Positions 1-8,214 of a stretch of DNA of 64,000 nucleotides are shown piece after piece; position 1 is the stretch's first letter; the number at the start of each line of letters is the position of its first letter. Below the pieces are notes generated by a model that did not search any database, was not told the origin of the DNA, and saw only the letters and a program-made list of their open reading frames with translations. The DNA is from Acidobacteriaceae bacterium. GTDB taxonomy: Bacteria > Acidobacteriota > Terriglobia > Terriglobales > Acidobacteriaceae. Position numbers and translations under genes: made by a program. Location of the stretch: positions 116,325 to 180,324 of the forward strand of contig PLXE01000117.1 in the NCBI GenBank assembly GCA_003151335.1. The letters are read 5' to 3'.

Positions 1-2
1 TT

Positions 3-809
3 CGAGTGCGTTATCCCGACGCCAGCCGCAGCTCATTAGCTGCGATGAGCAACACACTGCTCAACAGCGCGAGTGGGCACACTGCGACCTTGGGCACACT
101 TGCCAACATCACCCAACTGCCGGGGCAGACGGAAATTCGCCGCGAGAACCTGCAGCGCGAGGTGGCCGTCACCGCGCGCCTGGAAAAACGCGACCTCGGT
201 AGCGGTGTCGCTGCCGTGCAGAAGGTGGTTGGCGGCCTGCATGTGCCGTCGTCCATCCGCATAATCTACGGAGGGACCTACGCGGAGCAGCAGCAATCTT
301 TCCATGACCTGGTGCTGGTGCTGGTGCTGGCCATCCTGCTCGTATTTCTGGTGCTGCTCTTCGAATTTCGTACCCTGGCCGCGCCGCTGGCGATTCTGGC
401 GTCGGCACTGCTTTCCACCTCGGGCGTATTTCTTGCGCTGCTCATAACTCGGATCACCTTCAACATCGCCTCGTTCATGGGGCTTATCATGGTGATCGGC
501 ATTGTGGCAAAAAATGGCATTCTGCTGCTCGACGCCGATCAGCGCTTTCGCGCTGCCGGATACTCCGCGCGCGATGCCATGATGCAGGCAGGCCGTCGCC
601 GTTTGCGTCCCATCGTGATGACGGCCATGGCTGCGGTCGCCGGCATGCTGCCCCTGGCTCTGGCGCTGGGCGCCGGTTCGCAGATGCTGCAACCGCTGGC
701 CATCGCGGTAATCGGAGGCATCACCATTTCGATGGTGCTCTCGCTGATCATCACTCCCGCGGTTCACTTTTACCTGAGTCACGAAACCAGCCCTACAAAA
801 GCCGATTGA
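3..809 (+). CDS. RND-family efflux transporter, C-terminal part (5' end outside window)
   Basis: The reading frame is open from the window edge, so this is the C-terminal ~268 residues of a roughly 1,000-residue inner-membrane proton-driven exporter (AcrB/CusA superfamily). A periplasmic stretch (the end of the porter domain) leads into closely packed hydrophobic helices. These include the family-typical GIVAKNGILLLD segment, followed by RRRLRPIVMTAMAA and a glycine/alanine-rich helix containing QPLAIAVIGG. The protein ends in a short charged tail. A strong RBS for the next gene lies right after the stop, so the two are probably co-transcribed. Whether it exports metal or organic compounds cannot be told from this part. 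The GTG at position 6 is internal, not a real start. Confidence 0.9.
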   Translation, partial: RVRYPDASRSSLAAMSNTLLNSASGHTATLGTLANITQLPGQTEIRRENLQREVAVTARLEKRDLGSGVAAVQKVVGGLHVPSSIRIIYGGTYAEQQQSFHDLVLVLVLAILLVFLVLLFEFRTLAAPLAILASALLSTSGVFLALLITRITFNIASFMGLIMVIGIVAKNGILLLDADQRFRAAGYSARDAMMQAGRRRLRPIVMTAMAAVAGMLPLALALGAGSQMLQPLAIAVIGGITISMVLSLIITPAVHFYLSHETSPTKAD

Positions 810-822
810 AAGAGGAGAAACC

Positions 823-1836
823 ATGAAACGGATTTTCGCATTGTTCCTGGCAGCCACCCTTCTGGCCGCCATCCCCGCGTTTGCACAGAAACAATTCAAA
901 GTAGTCAATACCGTCAAGCTCGGGGGAGAAGGCGGTTGGGACTACCTCTATTACGACAAGGATGGGCAACGACTTTTCATCACGCGGGGAAGCCACGTGA
1001 TGGTGGTCGATGCCAAGACCCTGAAAGTGAGCGGCGACATTCCCGATCTCTCCGGCATTCACGGGGTCGCGCTTGCGCCGGAACTGGGCCGCGGCTTTGT
1101 CAGCAACGGCGGAGATAACACGGTTACCATCTTCGATCTGAAGACGCTCAAGAAACTGGATAGCGTGAAGGTTGGCGAGCGGCCGGACGCGATACTCTAC
1201 GATCCGTTCACCAAGCACGTCTTTACCTTCAACGCCCGCAGCAAGGATTCCAGCGTGGTGGACGCCGCCAGCGGCAAGGTGGTGGGGACCGTTCCACTCG
1301 GCGGCAAGCCGGAGTTTCCCGTCAGCGACGGCAAGGGCAAGGTGTACGCCAACATTGAAGACAAGAGCGAGATCGCCGCAATCGATGCCACTAAGCTTTC
1401 TGTGTTGAATCACTGGTCAGTGAGTCCATGCCAGGAGCCCAGCGCTCTGGCGTTCGACCTAGCACATCATCGCCTCTTCGCCGGATGCGACAACAAGTTG
1501 ATGGCCGTCGTGGACTCCGACACCGGCAAAGTCGTTACCACCGTGCCGATCGGGGCGGGCGTGGATGCCGGACGCTTCAATCCCAAAACCCAGGAAGTGT
1601 TCATGTCCTGCGGCGGTGACGGAGTGCTAACCGTCATCCACGAAGACAGCCCCGACAAGTACACGGTCACGCAGAATTTGGCCACCGCCAAGGGCGCGCG
1701 CACCATGGCGATGGACTACGCGAGCAATACGGCGTATCTGGTGACCGCGCAGCGCGAAGCCACGCCGCCTGCTCCGGGACAGAGACCGGCCATGGTCCCA
1801 GGCAGCTTTGAGCTGATTGTGGTGAAAGCGGAATAA
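823..1836 (+). CDS. Secreted YncE-like beta-propeller protein
   Basis: 337 residues with a clear Sec signal peptide (MKRIFALFLAATLLAAIPAFA, cleavage after AFA) and a strong RBS (AGAGGAG) 13 bp after the RND stop. The mature part is built of repeated ~40-residue blades, for example LFITRGSHVMVVDAKTLKVSG and KVVGTVPLGGKPEFPVSDGKG, the pattern of YVTN/YncE-type seven-bladed propellers. Such proteins are periplasmic or exported and usually bind ligands or partners; none has a well-defined general reaction. Position next to the RND gene suggests one operon, but a functional link is not shown. The fold call is secure, the role unknown. Confidence 0.8.
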   Translation: MKRIFALFLAATLLAAIPAFAQKQFKVVNTVKLGGEGGWDYLYYDKDGQRLFITRGSHVMVVDAKTLKVSGDIPDLSGIHGVALAPELGRGFVSNGGDNTVTIFDLKTLKKLDSVKVGERPDAILYDPFTKHVFTFNARSKDSSVVDAASGKVVGTVPLGGKPEFPVSDGKGKVYANIEDKSEIAAIDATKLSVLNHWSVSPCQEPSALAFDLAHHRLFAGCDNKLMAVVDSDTGKVVTTVPIGAGVDAGRFNPKTQEVFMSCGGDGVLTVIHEDSPDKYTVTQNLATAKGARTMAMDYASNTAYLVTAQREATPPAPGQRPAMVPGSFELIVVKAE

Positions 1837-1837
1837 G

Positions 1838-1866
1838 CGACTAGCAATCAGTGACTAGTGATTAGC
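1838..1866. repeat. Short ACTAG-rich direct/palindromic repeat
   Basis: Directly after the propeller stop the sequence contains GACTAGCAATCAGTGACTAG followed by TGATTAG, that is, two GACTAG copies and a near-repeat of AATCAGTGA/TAGTGATTAG. It looks like a small dispersed intergenic repeat, not a terminator, because no T-run follows. Only one copy is visible here. Confidence 0.3.
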
Positions 1867-1910
1867 GCCACTCTACGTTTGCTGGCAAGGTAAAGGAACG
1901 TCGGCTCTCT

Positions 1911-2456
1911 CTAGTGGCTCTCCTTCTTGGCGCTGGGCGGCAGCAGATTGTTCAATCGCAGATACATCGCAGCGGCGCTGTAATGGTCGGCCCAGTCTGC
2001 AGCGAGATAGATGAGCGCCGCTGCGCGAGGGCCGGTGTGTCCACCGTGGAGTTCCACCGGCTGGCCTAAGGTCGAATCATCCGCCTTGGACAGGACCTGC
2101 TCGCAGTAGGCAAACGAATCTTTCAGCGCCTTGGTCAGCATCTCTTTGGAATCGCTCTCAGTCAGTTTCAGCTCGCGCGGCTGCTCACCTGCCACGCGCG
2201 CACACAGAGAATTGTTGGACTCGGTCACGTGCATGACCAGATGCGCGAAGCTCATCTGGGGCGGCGTCGGACGGTAGCTGTATTTGTCGGCGGGCATTTC
2301 TTCGGCGGCGCCGATCAGGTTCTTCGACTGGCGCTCTTCCATTTGCCGCACGGTGCTGACTACCGGATTGCTTGTCGCCTGGGCCGGCGCCTTGGACTGC
2401 GCGATTGCGGCGGTCGCCAGCGCCAATAACAGAGATGCAATGGTTACGACTTTCAT
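1911..2456 (-). CDS. Secreted DinB-like protein
   Basis: 181 residues. The start at 2456 is chosen because a GGGGGAG RBS precedes it and translation then begins with a signal peptide (MKVVTIASLLLALATAAIAQ); a longer frame to 2498 adds a non-signal leader. The mature protein has the DinB-type four-helix-bundle pattern: a first helix around RQMEERQSKNLIGAAEEMP, then FAHLVMHVTESN with its histidine, and a last helix DWADHYSAAAMYLRLNNLLPP. DinB proteins are often metal-binding and some are thiol transferases, but most, including this exported type, have no assigned reaction. It lies convergent to the propeller gene. Confidence 0.7.
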   Translation of the reverse strand: MKVVTIASLLLALATAAIAQSKAPAQATSNPVVSTVRQMEERQSKNLIGAAEEMPADKYSYRPTPPQMSFAHLVMHVTESNNSLCARVAGEQPRELKLTESDSKEMLTKALKDSFAYCEQVLSKADDSTLGQPVELHGGHTGPRAAALIYLAADWADHYSAAAMYLRLNNLLPPSAKKESH

Positions 2457-2546
2457 GTCTCCCCCACACTCACAAAAGATGGGAGAAGCATACCGCATTT
2501 AGCGGGCGGCTGTGGATTAACGTTATCCGCCACGCTGAAATCCGTA

Positions 2547-3242
2547 TTAGGAACTAGCACCGTGCTGCATCAATCGCAGCAACTCCAGCCCCGCCTCCTC
2601 GGCGTCGCCATGTTTGAAATCCTTCTGCAGGAGAACGGTAGATGCCTTGGGCGCCAGCGATTTCAGCGCAGCTGCCGCGCTGTCCGCGGGTCGGGAAGAG
2701 CTGTCCGGACCGAGGACGATGTAGTCGACTTTCGCGGCGCTCAAAAGGGTCTTGGCGTCATGCATCCTGCACGTGGACAACACCTGGTATCCGTGGTGCT
2801 GGAGCAGAGTTCTCACAAACGCACACAGGTCAGGCGATTGGTCCACGAAGAGGACCACGGGACCGGCCTTGACGCCGCCGGGGTGGGAGAGAGCAGGCTC
2901 CTTGAGAAAGGAGACGATGGCTTCCTCTTCTGAATCGTAGATGCGGAAGATGGTAGTGAGTTTGGTCATTTGTAGCAGGTTAATGAGGAAGGGCGGGGCC
3001 GCCGCTAGACGCAAGTCGCCGCCGCGGTTTCGGGAATGCGACAGGAACCGCACCAGCAAGCCCATGCCGGTGCTGTCCACGCGGGTCACCTCGCCAGCCT
3101 GCACTACGATACGCGAAGACTCGAGCAAACCGCGGTTAATGCAGGCTTCGAGGATGGTAATTTCTTCGCCGGTGACGATTCTCCCGGCGCACTTGATCAC
3201 AAATACTCTGCCGCAGTGACGTGAATCCAGAGACAGTGACAT
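2547..3242 (-). CDS. STAS domain fused to a degenerate response-regulator receiver
   Basis: 231 residues. Residues 1-~110 form a STAS (anti-sigma-factor antagonist) domain with the phosphorylatable serine in VDSTGMGLLV (S57). Residues ~127-231 resemble a receiver domain (VVLFVDQSPDLCAFVRTLLQHHGY). However, one of the two acidic pocket residues is Gln, and the strand that should end in the phospho-accepting Asp reads VDYIVLGPD with Gly in its place. The STAS half should respond to a partner kinase/phosphatase; the receiver half is probably a phosphorylation-independent binding module. The partner is not in the window. The ATG at 3242 is the first in frame. Confidence 0.75.
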   Translation of the reverse strand: MSLSLDSRHCGRVFVIKCAGRIVTGEEITILEACINRGLLESSRIVVQAGEVTRVDSTGMGLLVRFLSHSRNRGGDLRLAAAPPFLINLLQMTKLTTIFRIYDSEEEAIVSFLKEPALSHPGGVKAGPVVLFVDQSPDLCAFVRTLLQHHGYQVLSTCRMHDAKTLLSAAKVDYIVLGPDSSSRPADSAAAALKSLAPKASTVLLQKDFKHGDAEEAGLELLRLMQHGASS

Positions 3243-3386
3243 GCGTATCCCTTTTACCCTGAGTTGCGTGTCGTGAGACCTGTCATTTTTCGAGTACGAG
3301 AAAATTCTGTGGCAAACACTCTATCATCCCGCCAAAGGGCGCCCGACGATTTGTCGAGTTGCACATCACAGCCAGGAAGATTCGGT

Positions 3387-3644
3387 TCAGGAAGAAGGAG
3401 GGATTTGCGGCTGAGATTCGGCTTTGAGCGGCGGATTGGTAGCTGCAAGCTGATATGACTTGGCGGGCGCCTGCTTTTCCTCCAGCTCGATTTTTAGCAT
3501 CTCGCTTTCGAGTTGGCGCTTGAAATCATTACTCATCTTCTGGAATTGCAGCATGTATTTGGCGATCTGCCGGGCGATCTCCGGCAACTTCTTGGGGCCG
3601 AAGATCACCAGCGCCAGCAACAGAATGAACAGAATATCGGGCAT
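3387..3644 (-). CDS. TatB-like twin-arginine translocase component
   Basis: 85 residues with the TatA/B signature: one N-terminal membrane helix (residues 3-15), the FGPKKLPEIARQIAKY hinge and amphipathic helix, and a charged then proline-rich tail. The longer amphipathic region and tail suggest the TatB role (substrate recruitment by the Tat complex). Assignment between TatA and TatB from sequence alone is uncertain, so no gene symbol is given. It follows the tatA-like gene after ~42 bp. TatC is not in the window. Confidence 0.75.
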   Translation of the reverse strand: MPDILFILLLALVIFGPKKLPEIARQIAKYMLQFQKMSNDFKRQLESEMLKIELEEKQAPAKSYQLAATNPPLKAESQPQIPPSS

Positions 3645-3686
3645 GAAAAAAAGGCTTAGTCGCGCATCACGAGAAAGAAATTCCCA

Positions 3687-3869
3687 CTAAGGCTTTTTTT
3701 CTTCCGTTTTGCCGGCGGCCTCGTCTTTGGCGTTCATGGAGTCTTTGAAACTCCGGATTCCCTCACCTAAACCCTTGCCGAGTTCCGGCAGCTTCTTTGG
3801 TCCAAACACCAGCAAGGCAATGAAGAGAATCACCAGCAGGTGCATGGGCTGAAACAAATTATCGAGCAT
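3687..3869 (-). CDS. tatA: TatA-family twin-arginine translocase pore component
   Basis: 60 residues. The ATG at 3869 is preferred over an upstream TTG (3875) because the RBS AAGGAG lies 6 nt before the ATG but touches the TTG. A single membrane helix (LLVILFIALLVFG) is followed by the canonical FGPKKLPELGKGLGEGIRSFK hinge/amphipathic helix and a short charged tail. TatA multimers form the transport path for folded, cofactor-containing proteins across the inner membrane. It is first of a two-gene Tat cassette without TatC. Confidence 0.85.
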   Translation of the reverse strand: MLDNLFQPMHLLVILFIALLVFGPKKLPELGKGLGEGIRSFKDSMNAKDEAAGKTEEKKP

Positions 3870-3996
3870 GGACAACTCCTTCCGTAAGAATACCGTAATC
3901 CTGGAATTTCTGCTGCCCTATGCATCGCCTCACCCCGGCGTGTGAGTTCCGTCACTCGCAGTTGGCCGGCCGTCTTCCTTCTCGGCCGGCTACGCG

Positions 3997-5388
3997 CTAA
4001 CGCTTAGCTGTCAGTGATGCTCGAAGATCGATGGATTGCGCGCCATCGAGAGTGATGCCGGTGGTGGGCATCGCGTTCAGGTCAGCCGAATTCGGAGCCA
4101 TCAGCGACCAAACGAACAGCACCTTGTGGTGAAGGGTGGCGTAAATGACTTGCGACCAGCGCTGGGCCAACTCGTTGTTGGAGGCATGGGAAGCAACGGT
4201 CCCATGGAACACCATGAACAGATGATCGGAGATGGAGACCAATTCATCCGAGCCGATCTCGCCAAATTCGGAGAGCACTTCCAGGCTGGCAGAGATGTTG
4301 TCCACGGCATCTTTGTCGCTGAGCGAAGACGGAATTCGCATCACCAGGCAAGAGGGGTCGAGTGCCCGCAAGGTGATGGTGGGCCTGGCCGCCTGGCCGG
4401 CGGCGCCGCTGGGGCCATGTTGCGCGATCCGCAGCAGGGTCTTGGAGCAGGCGTGCAGAAATTCACGTTCGCGCAAGGCGACGGCGTCACGGGGCGGATC
4501 GTCGTTGGCTTCGGCGGGGAAAACGTCCCAACCCTTGGGAAACTCGTACTGCAAGCCCAGGTCGGGATTGCGGTACACCGCGCCGCTGATCCCGCCCAGC
4601 GGAATGCTCTCCAGCGCCGGCTGGGCTTTGACGGCCGCAGTAGCGAGCGACGTAGGGACTGTGGGTCCCATGTAGGGGTCGCCGTCCGGCTTCACCGGTT
4701 TGCCGTCCGCGGTAGTGAGCGTGCCGTCGTCCTGGGTGCAATAGAAATGCGCCGCGTTTATGGCGCGTTTGGACTTTCGCAGAAAGTCCTGATCGTTGGA
4801 AGCCACTAAAATCTTGAGGTTGTAGTTCTTGATCCGCGTCCAATAGAGCACGGCATAATTTTGGCCCTTATGACGCACCGAAGAATAGAAACGGCCGGTG
4901 GTTTGTACCATGTAGTCGGGAATGGGGTAACGAAGCGTCCTTCCCGGCTGGCTCCCGGAAGACGCCCAGTTGTCGAATTCCTGCTGTTGCTGCTCCGGGG
5001 TCAACGCCTCCAGTCCTGGGCGCGGCTCGATCGCGGTGATGGTGATGGTTCCGGCATGGGTTGCATTCTCGAACTGAAGAGCCAGCAGGGCGTGCTGTCT
5101 GTCCGGCATGAGCGGCAGCATGATGAGGTGGCCCTGGGCGGCAATGGGAAGATCGAAAGCGAAGCCAAAGTAGTCGCTGGTGTAGGTCGCGTTGGAAAGG
5201 TGACCGTTTTCCGGCAGAAAAGCCTCGTCGGCTGCGTGAGGGCTGGGAGGTTTGGGGGGAGCGTCAGGATCCGGCAGCGGGCATTGCGCCTGCAGCATGG
5301 TTGCGAAACCAAGCAGCAAGACCATGGCGAACACGAACGCGTTCAGTCCACGCTTTGTGCCAAGCGCTACTGGGATACGGATGGACAT
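3997..5388 (-). CDS. Secreted protein of unknown function, probably two PsbP-like repeats
   Basis: 463 residues with an N-terminal hydrophobic export signal (VFAMVLLLGFATMLQAQ). Two halves begin alike: YTSDYFGFAFDLP (~residue 69) and YRNPDLGLQYEFPKGWDV (~residue 270). This is the style of PsbP-like domains, in which a non-catalytic alpha/beta fold carries a user-supplied stress-response or binding role. Proline-rich linkers precede each half. I do not recognise a specific family. It is monocistronic on the minus strand, between the Tat pair and the gene ending at 5606. Confidence 0.65.
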   Translation of the reverse strand: MSIRIPVALGTKRGLNAFVFAMVLLLGFATMLQAQCPLPDPDAPPKPPSPHAADEAFLPENGHLSNATYTSDYFGFAFDLPIAAQGHLIMLPLMPDRQHALLALQFENATHAGTITITAIEPRPGLEALTPEQQQQEFDNWASSGSQPGRTLRYPIPDYMVQTTGRFYSSVRHKGQNYAVLYWTRIKNYNLKILVASNDQDFLRKSKRAINAAHFYCTQDDGTLTTADGKPVKPDGDPYMGPTVPTSLATAAVKAQPALESIPLGGISGAVYRNPDLGLQYEFPKGWDVFPAEANDDPPRDAVALREREFLHACSKTLLRIAQHGPSGAAGQAARPTITLRALDPSCLVMRIPSSLSDKDAVDNISASLEVLSEFGEIGSDELVSISDHLFMVFHGTVASHASNNELAQRWSQVIYATLHHKVLFVWSLMAPNSADLNAMPTTGITLDGAQSIDLRASLTAKR

Positions 5389-5545
5389 TCCGGCGACCGT
5401 CCGTCCACGGGATACTCCACGGGCGGGAATTGGCTCATGATGGCAGCATTTTCGCGGTTGTGCAAGTCAGGATCGGGGGCGGCACCCGTGCTTTGCGCGG
5501 GTGTGCCCGGAGATTGGCGCAGCGCCACTGGTCCGGGCACAAGAA

Positions 5546-5577
5546 AAGCGTGGAGGCATCGCTTCTCCTCCACGCTT
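5546..5577 (-). terminator. Rho-independent terminator for the gene ending at 5606
   Basis: AAGCGTGGAGG (5546-5556) and CCTCCACGCTT (5567-5577) form a perfect 11-bp stem with a 10-nt loop. Read on the minus strand, the stem is followed by CTTTTCTTG, a U-rich tract, 28 bp past the stop codon of the 5606-6019 gene. Confidence 0.6.
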
Positions 5578-5605
5578 GGTAGATGATTTCCGGCCCGCGG
5601 CGCGG

Positions 5606-6019
5606 TTACTGGGTGCAGCTTGTGCTGACCATCTTCAACTGCGCCACTTTTAGATCGGCGTACTTGCTCCCCACAGACTCCGACTTCTCACTCTCCGCGA
5701 TCTTCGCTTCATCCGCTTGCGACCGCGGCATTTCATGTCCCGAAACGCTGACTGTGTGGTTCACATGCTCCGAGAGGTTGACCGTCTTGCTGCTCAGCTC
5801 CCACATGGTGCCGTCTTTGCCGGTAATGTAGTATCCACCTTCCTCGCCGCCTTTTTTCAGGCAACCGGTAACGGTGATCATGTGGTGAGCGCTCATGGTG
5901 TTCTGGCCCATTCCGGACTGGTTGTTCTGCATGGTGCCTTGCCCGTACAGCAGGAGCGGACAAAGGCAGAGAAACGCAACCGCAGCCAAACCGGAAAAGG
6001 ATTTTGCAAAGCGTGTCAT
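5606..6019 (-). CDS. Small secreted protein of unknown function
   Basis: 137 residues. Start at 6019 is set by a GAAAGGAGAAA RBS and gives a signal peptide (MTRFAKSFSGLAAVAFLCLC...). The mature part has a Met/Gln/Asn-rich linker and then a compact beta-rich domain: ITVTGCLKKGGEEGGYYITG, MWELSS, HTVSVSGHEM. The 'TGCL...G.Y.L.....W.L' layout resembles an OB-like domain common in exported acidobacterial proteins, but I know no function. It diverges from the YdcF-like gene at 6166. Confidence 0.7.
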   Translation of the reverse strand: MTRFAKSFSGLAAVAFLCLCPLLLYGQGTMQNNQSGMGQNTMSAHHMITVTGCLKKGGEEGGYYITGKDGTMWELSSKTVNLSEHVNHTVSVSGHEMPRSQADEAKIAESEKSESVGSKYADLKVAQLKMVSTSCTQ

Positions 6020-6165
6020 CGTCAGTTTCTCCTTTCGCTGAGCATAGATGCGAAAAACCACGGCGTGGGGTGTACCGGACCTTTTCGCCAGTCGCAGTAC
6101 ATGGCCGTAGTCTGGCGCGAATGCCCAGACGGAGTTTATTATGCCTTCGCAGAGCGGGATTCTCC

Positions 6166-6753
6166 ATGAAATCTCTGATCGTCGCTGCGGTCCTCATTCT
6201 CATCTGCGTGCTGCTGTTTTTTCAGCCGGGCGGCTACTTGATTGTGAATGACGCGCAGAAGTCCGACGCGATCGTAGTGCTTGCGGGTGACCAGGTTGAC
6301 CAGCGCTACTGGCGCGCTCTGGACCTGCTTCGTGGCGGCTACGGGCATCATCTTCTGGTGGATGCGGGCACCGGTCGGGTCTACGGCCAGTCCTATCTGG
6401 AGCTGGCAGCAAGTTTCATAGCCCGGACGGCGGGAGAAAACGCCTCCCAAGTCAGCATTTGCACGGTCAAAGGTGACTCGACCAAGGAGGAGGCCCCGCA
6501 AGTAGGAGAATGCCTGGCGAAGTTGCAGCCGCCGCCGCATTCGGTCGTGTTAGTGACAAGCGACTACCACACCCGGCGTGCGCTCTCCATCTTCCGCCAG
6601 CGTTTACCTCAAATTCGCTGGACCGCAGGGGCCACTCGCAATGACTTTCTATTTGGCCAGCCGTGGTGGGAAAATCGCGAATGGGCCAAAACTTATCTGA
6701 CCGAATGTGAGAAGCTGCTGTGGTGGGAGCTGTGGGACCGATGGCGGGCTTGA
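6166..6753 (+). CDS. YdcF/DUF218-family membrane-anchored protein (copy 1)
   Basis: 195 residues beginning with one membrane helix (LIVAAVLILICVLLFF). The DUF218 core follows: DAIVVLAGD, RALDLLRGGYGHHLLVDAG, and VVLVTSDYHTRRALSIFRQR, where the SDYHTRRA block is the family hallmark. The C-terminus is unusually Trp-rich (PWWENREWAKTYL ... LLWWELWDRW). YdcF/SanA-type proteins act at or near the envelope; some bind nucleotides and SanA affects envelope permeability, but the reaction is unsettled. A second copy with the same Trp-rich tail lies at 24387. The ATG at 6166 is chosen because it starts at the membrane helix; the longer frame lacks support. Confidence 0.75.
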   Translation: MKSLIVAAVLILICVLLFFQPGGYLIVNDAQKSDAIVVLAGDQVDQRYWRALDLLRGGYGHHLLVDAGTGRVYGQSYLELAASFIARTAGENASQVSICTVKGDSTKEEAPQVGECLAKLQPPPHSVVLVTSDYHTRRALSIFRQRLPQIRWTAGATRNDFLFGQPWWENREWAKTYLTECEKLLWWELWDRWRA

Positions 6754-6819
6754 CGGCGCTGCCGCCAATTGGGGTTGCGATCAAAGGACGGAGGCAGGAA
6801 GCCGGTATCCGGAACTTTC

Positions 6820-8214
6820 CTATCCAGCTTGCCGCGGACGGATATCGTACTGCCGAATCTTGTAAAGCAGCGCCTTGTAGCTGATGTTCAACTGGGTGGC
6901 CGCCCGTTTGCGGTTCCAGGCGGTTTCTTCCAGCACTTGGGCGATGACTTCCATCTCGGCGCCATTCTTCAGATTGCGGACCATTTCTTTGAGGTCGGGC
7001 GTGGGCTGCGGCTGCTTTTCTTCCATGCGCACCACGATTCCGGTTTGGGGATCGCGGGAAGTGCCCTGCTGCAATTCGGCGATGGCGGCCGACTCATCTC
7101 CCAACACCAGGTAGCGCTTGACGAAATTTTCCAGCTCGCGGATGTTGCCGGGCCAGGGATAGTTCTCGCAAGACTGCACCAGCTGCGGAGACACGTTCAG
7201 GGGTGCGCAGGCATAGCGCTCCGCGATGTGGATCATGAAGTGGCGCAGCATCATGGGGACTTCTTCGCGCCGCTCGCGCAGCGAAGGCATGCGCAGCACG
7301 AAGCTGTTCAAGCGGTAATAAAGATCTTCGCGGAAGGCTTTTTGCGCGATCGCCTGGGGCATGTTGATATTGGTGGCCGCCAGCACCCGGACATCCACCT
7401 TGACGGTATTACGCCCGCCCAATCGCGAAAACTGGCCATCCTGTAAAACCTGTAGCAGCTTGGCCTGCAGGGCCGAAGACATCTCTCCGATTTCATCCAG
7501 CAGCAGGGTGCCCTTGTTGCAGAGCTCAAATTTGCCGGGCTTGGACTTAACGGCGCCGGTAAAGGCCCCGGGTTCGTAACCGAATAGTTCGCTCTCCAGC
7601 AGTTCGCTGGGCATGGCGGCGCAGTTCACTTTCAAGAAAGTGCGGTGCGAACGATCGGAATACTTGTGAATCAGGTGGGCCAATACTTCCTTGCCAGTAC
7701 CGCTTTCGCCCAGCAACAATACCGGGAAATCGAAGCGCGCCACCTGCATCGCCTGGGCGCGAAGCTGGCGCATTTGCTGGGTGGCGGAGAAAAAGAAGAC
7801 GCCTTCGCTGACTTCAATGGCTTCGCCGGCGCCGGGACCGCCGGGCTCCATATTTTCCAGACAGAAGCGCAGCACCTCGCTCATCTCTTCCTTCTGCACC
7901 GGTTTGGAAAGGTAATCCTGGGCGCCCAGCCGCATGGCGTGCGCCACCTTGCGGGTATCGCGAACGCAGGACAGCATGACTACCTTGGTGGCGGGACGGA
8001 CTTCACGGATGCGCTGCAAGGTCTCCAACCCATCGGCACCGGGCATGACCATATCGAGCAGCACCAAATCGGGATTGGCGCGTTGCACTTTTTCGACGGC
8101 CTCGGCGCCGTTGCACGCGGTTGTGACCCGATAGGAGTCCAGTTCCAGTACCGTCTGCAGATACCGCAGCATGCTCGGCTCGTCGTCCACCACCAGGATG
8201 TGGCCTGCGCTCAT
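6820..8214 (-). CDS. NtrC-type sigma-54 response regulator
   Basis: 464 residues with all three NtrC-class domains. The receiver (1-~115) has phospho-acceptor D54 (LVLLDMVMP). The AAA+ domain has Walker A GESGTGKE (169-176), the sigma-54-contacting GAFTGA loop (216-221) and Walker B LLLDEIGEM. The C-terminal Fis-type helix-turn-helix contains WNRKRAATQLNISYKALLYK. It should activate sigma-54 promoters when phosphorylated, presumably by the kinase immediately upstream, whose stop overlaps this start by 4 bp (ATGA). Resemblance to PEP-CTERM/EPS regulators (PrsR-like) plus proximity suggest control of the EPS locus; that is inference. Confidence 0.92.
   Translation of the reverse strand: MSAGHILVVDDEPSMLRYLQTVLELDSYRVTTACNGAEAVEKVQRANPDLVLLDMVMPGADGLETLQRIREVRPATKVVMLSCVRDTRKVAHAMRLGAQDYLSKPVQKEEMSEVLRFCLENMEPGGPGAGEAIEVSEGVFFFSATQQMRQLRAQAMQVARFDFPVLLLGESGTGKEVLAHLIHKYSDRSHRTFLKVNCAAMPSELLESELFGYEPGAFTGAVKSKPGKFELCNKGTLLLDEIGEMSSALQAKLLQVLQDGQFSRLGGRNTVKVDVRVLAATNINMPQAIAQKAFREDLYYRLNSFVLRMPSLRERREEVPMMLRHFMIHIAERYACAPLNVSPQLVQSCENYPWPGNIRELENFVKRYLVLGDESAAIAELQQGTSRDPQTGIVVRMEEKQPQPTPDLKEMVRNLKNGAEMEVIAQVLEETAWNRKRAATQLNISYKALLYKIRQYDIRPRQAG

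Noticed and set aside
36..917. 293-residue minus-strand frame
   Set aside because: Antisense to the RND gene and following gene; no motif or RBS.
3960..3995. GGCCGGCC-rich hairpin considered as a terminator for the 3997-5388 gene
   Set aside because: Stem is plausible but no U-run follows on the minus strand.
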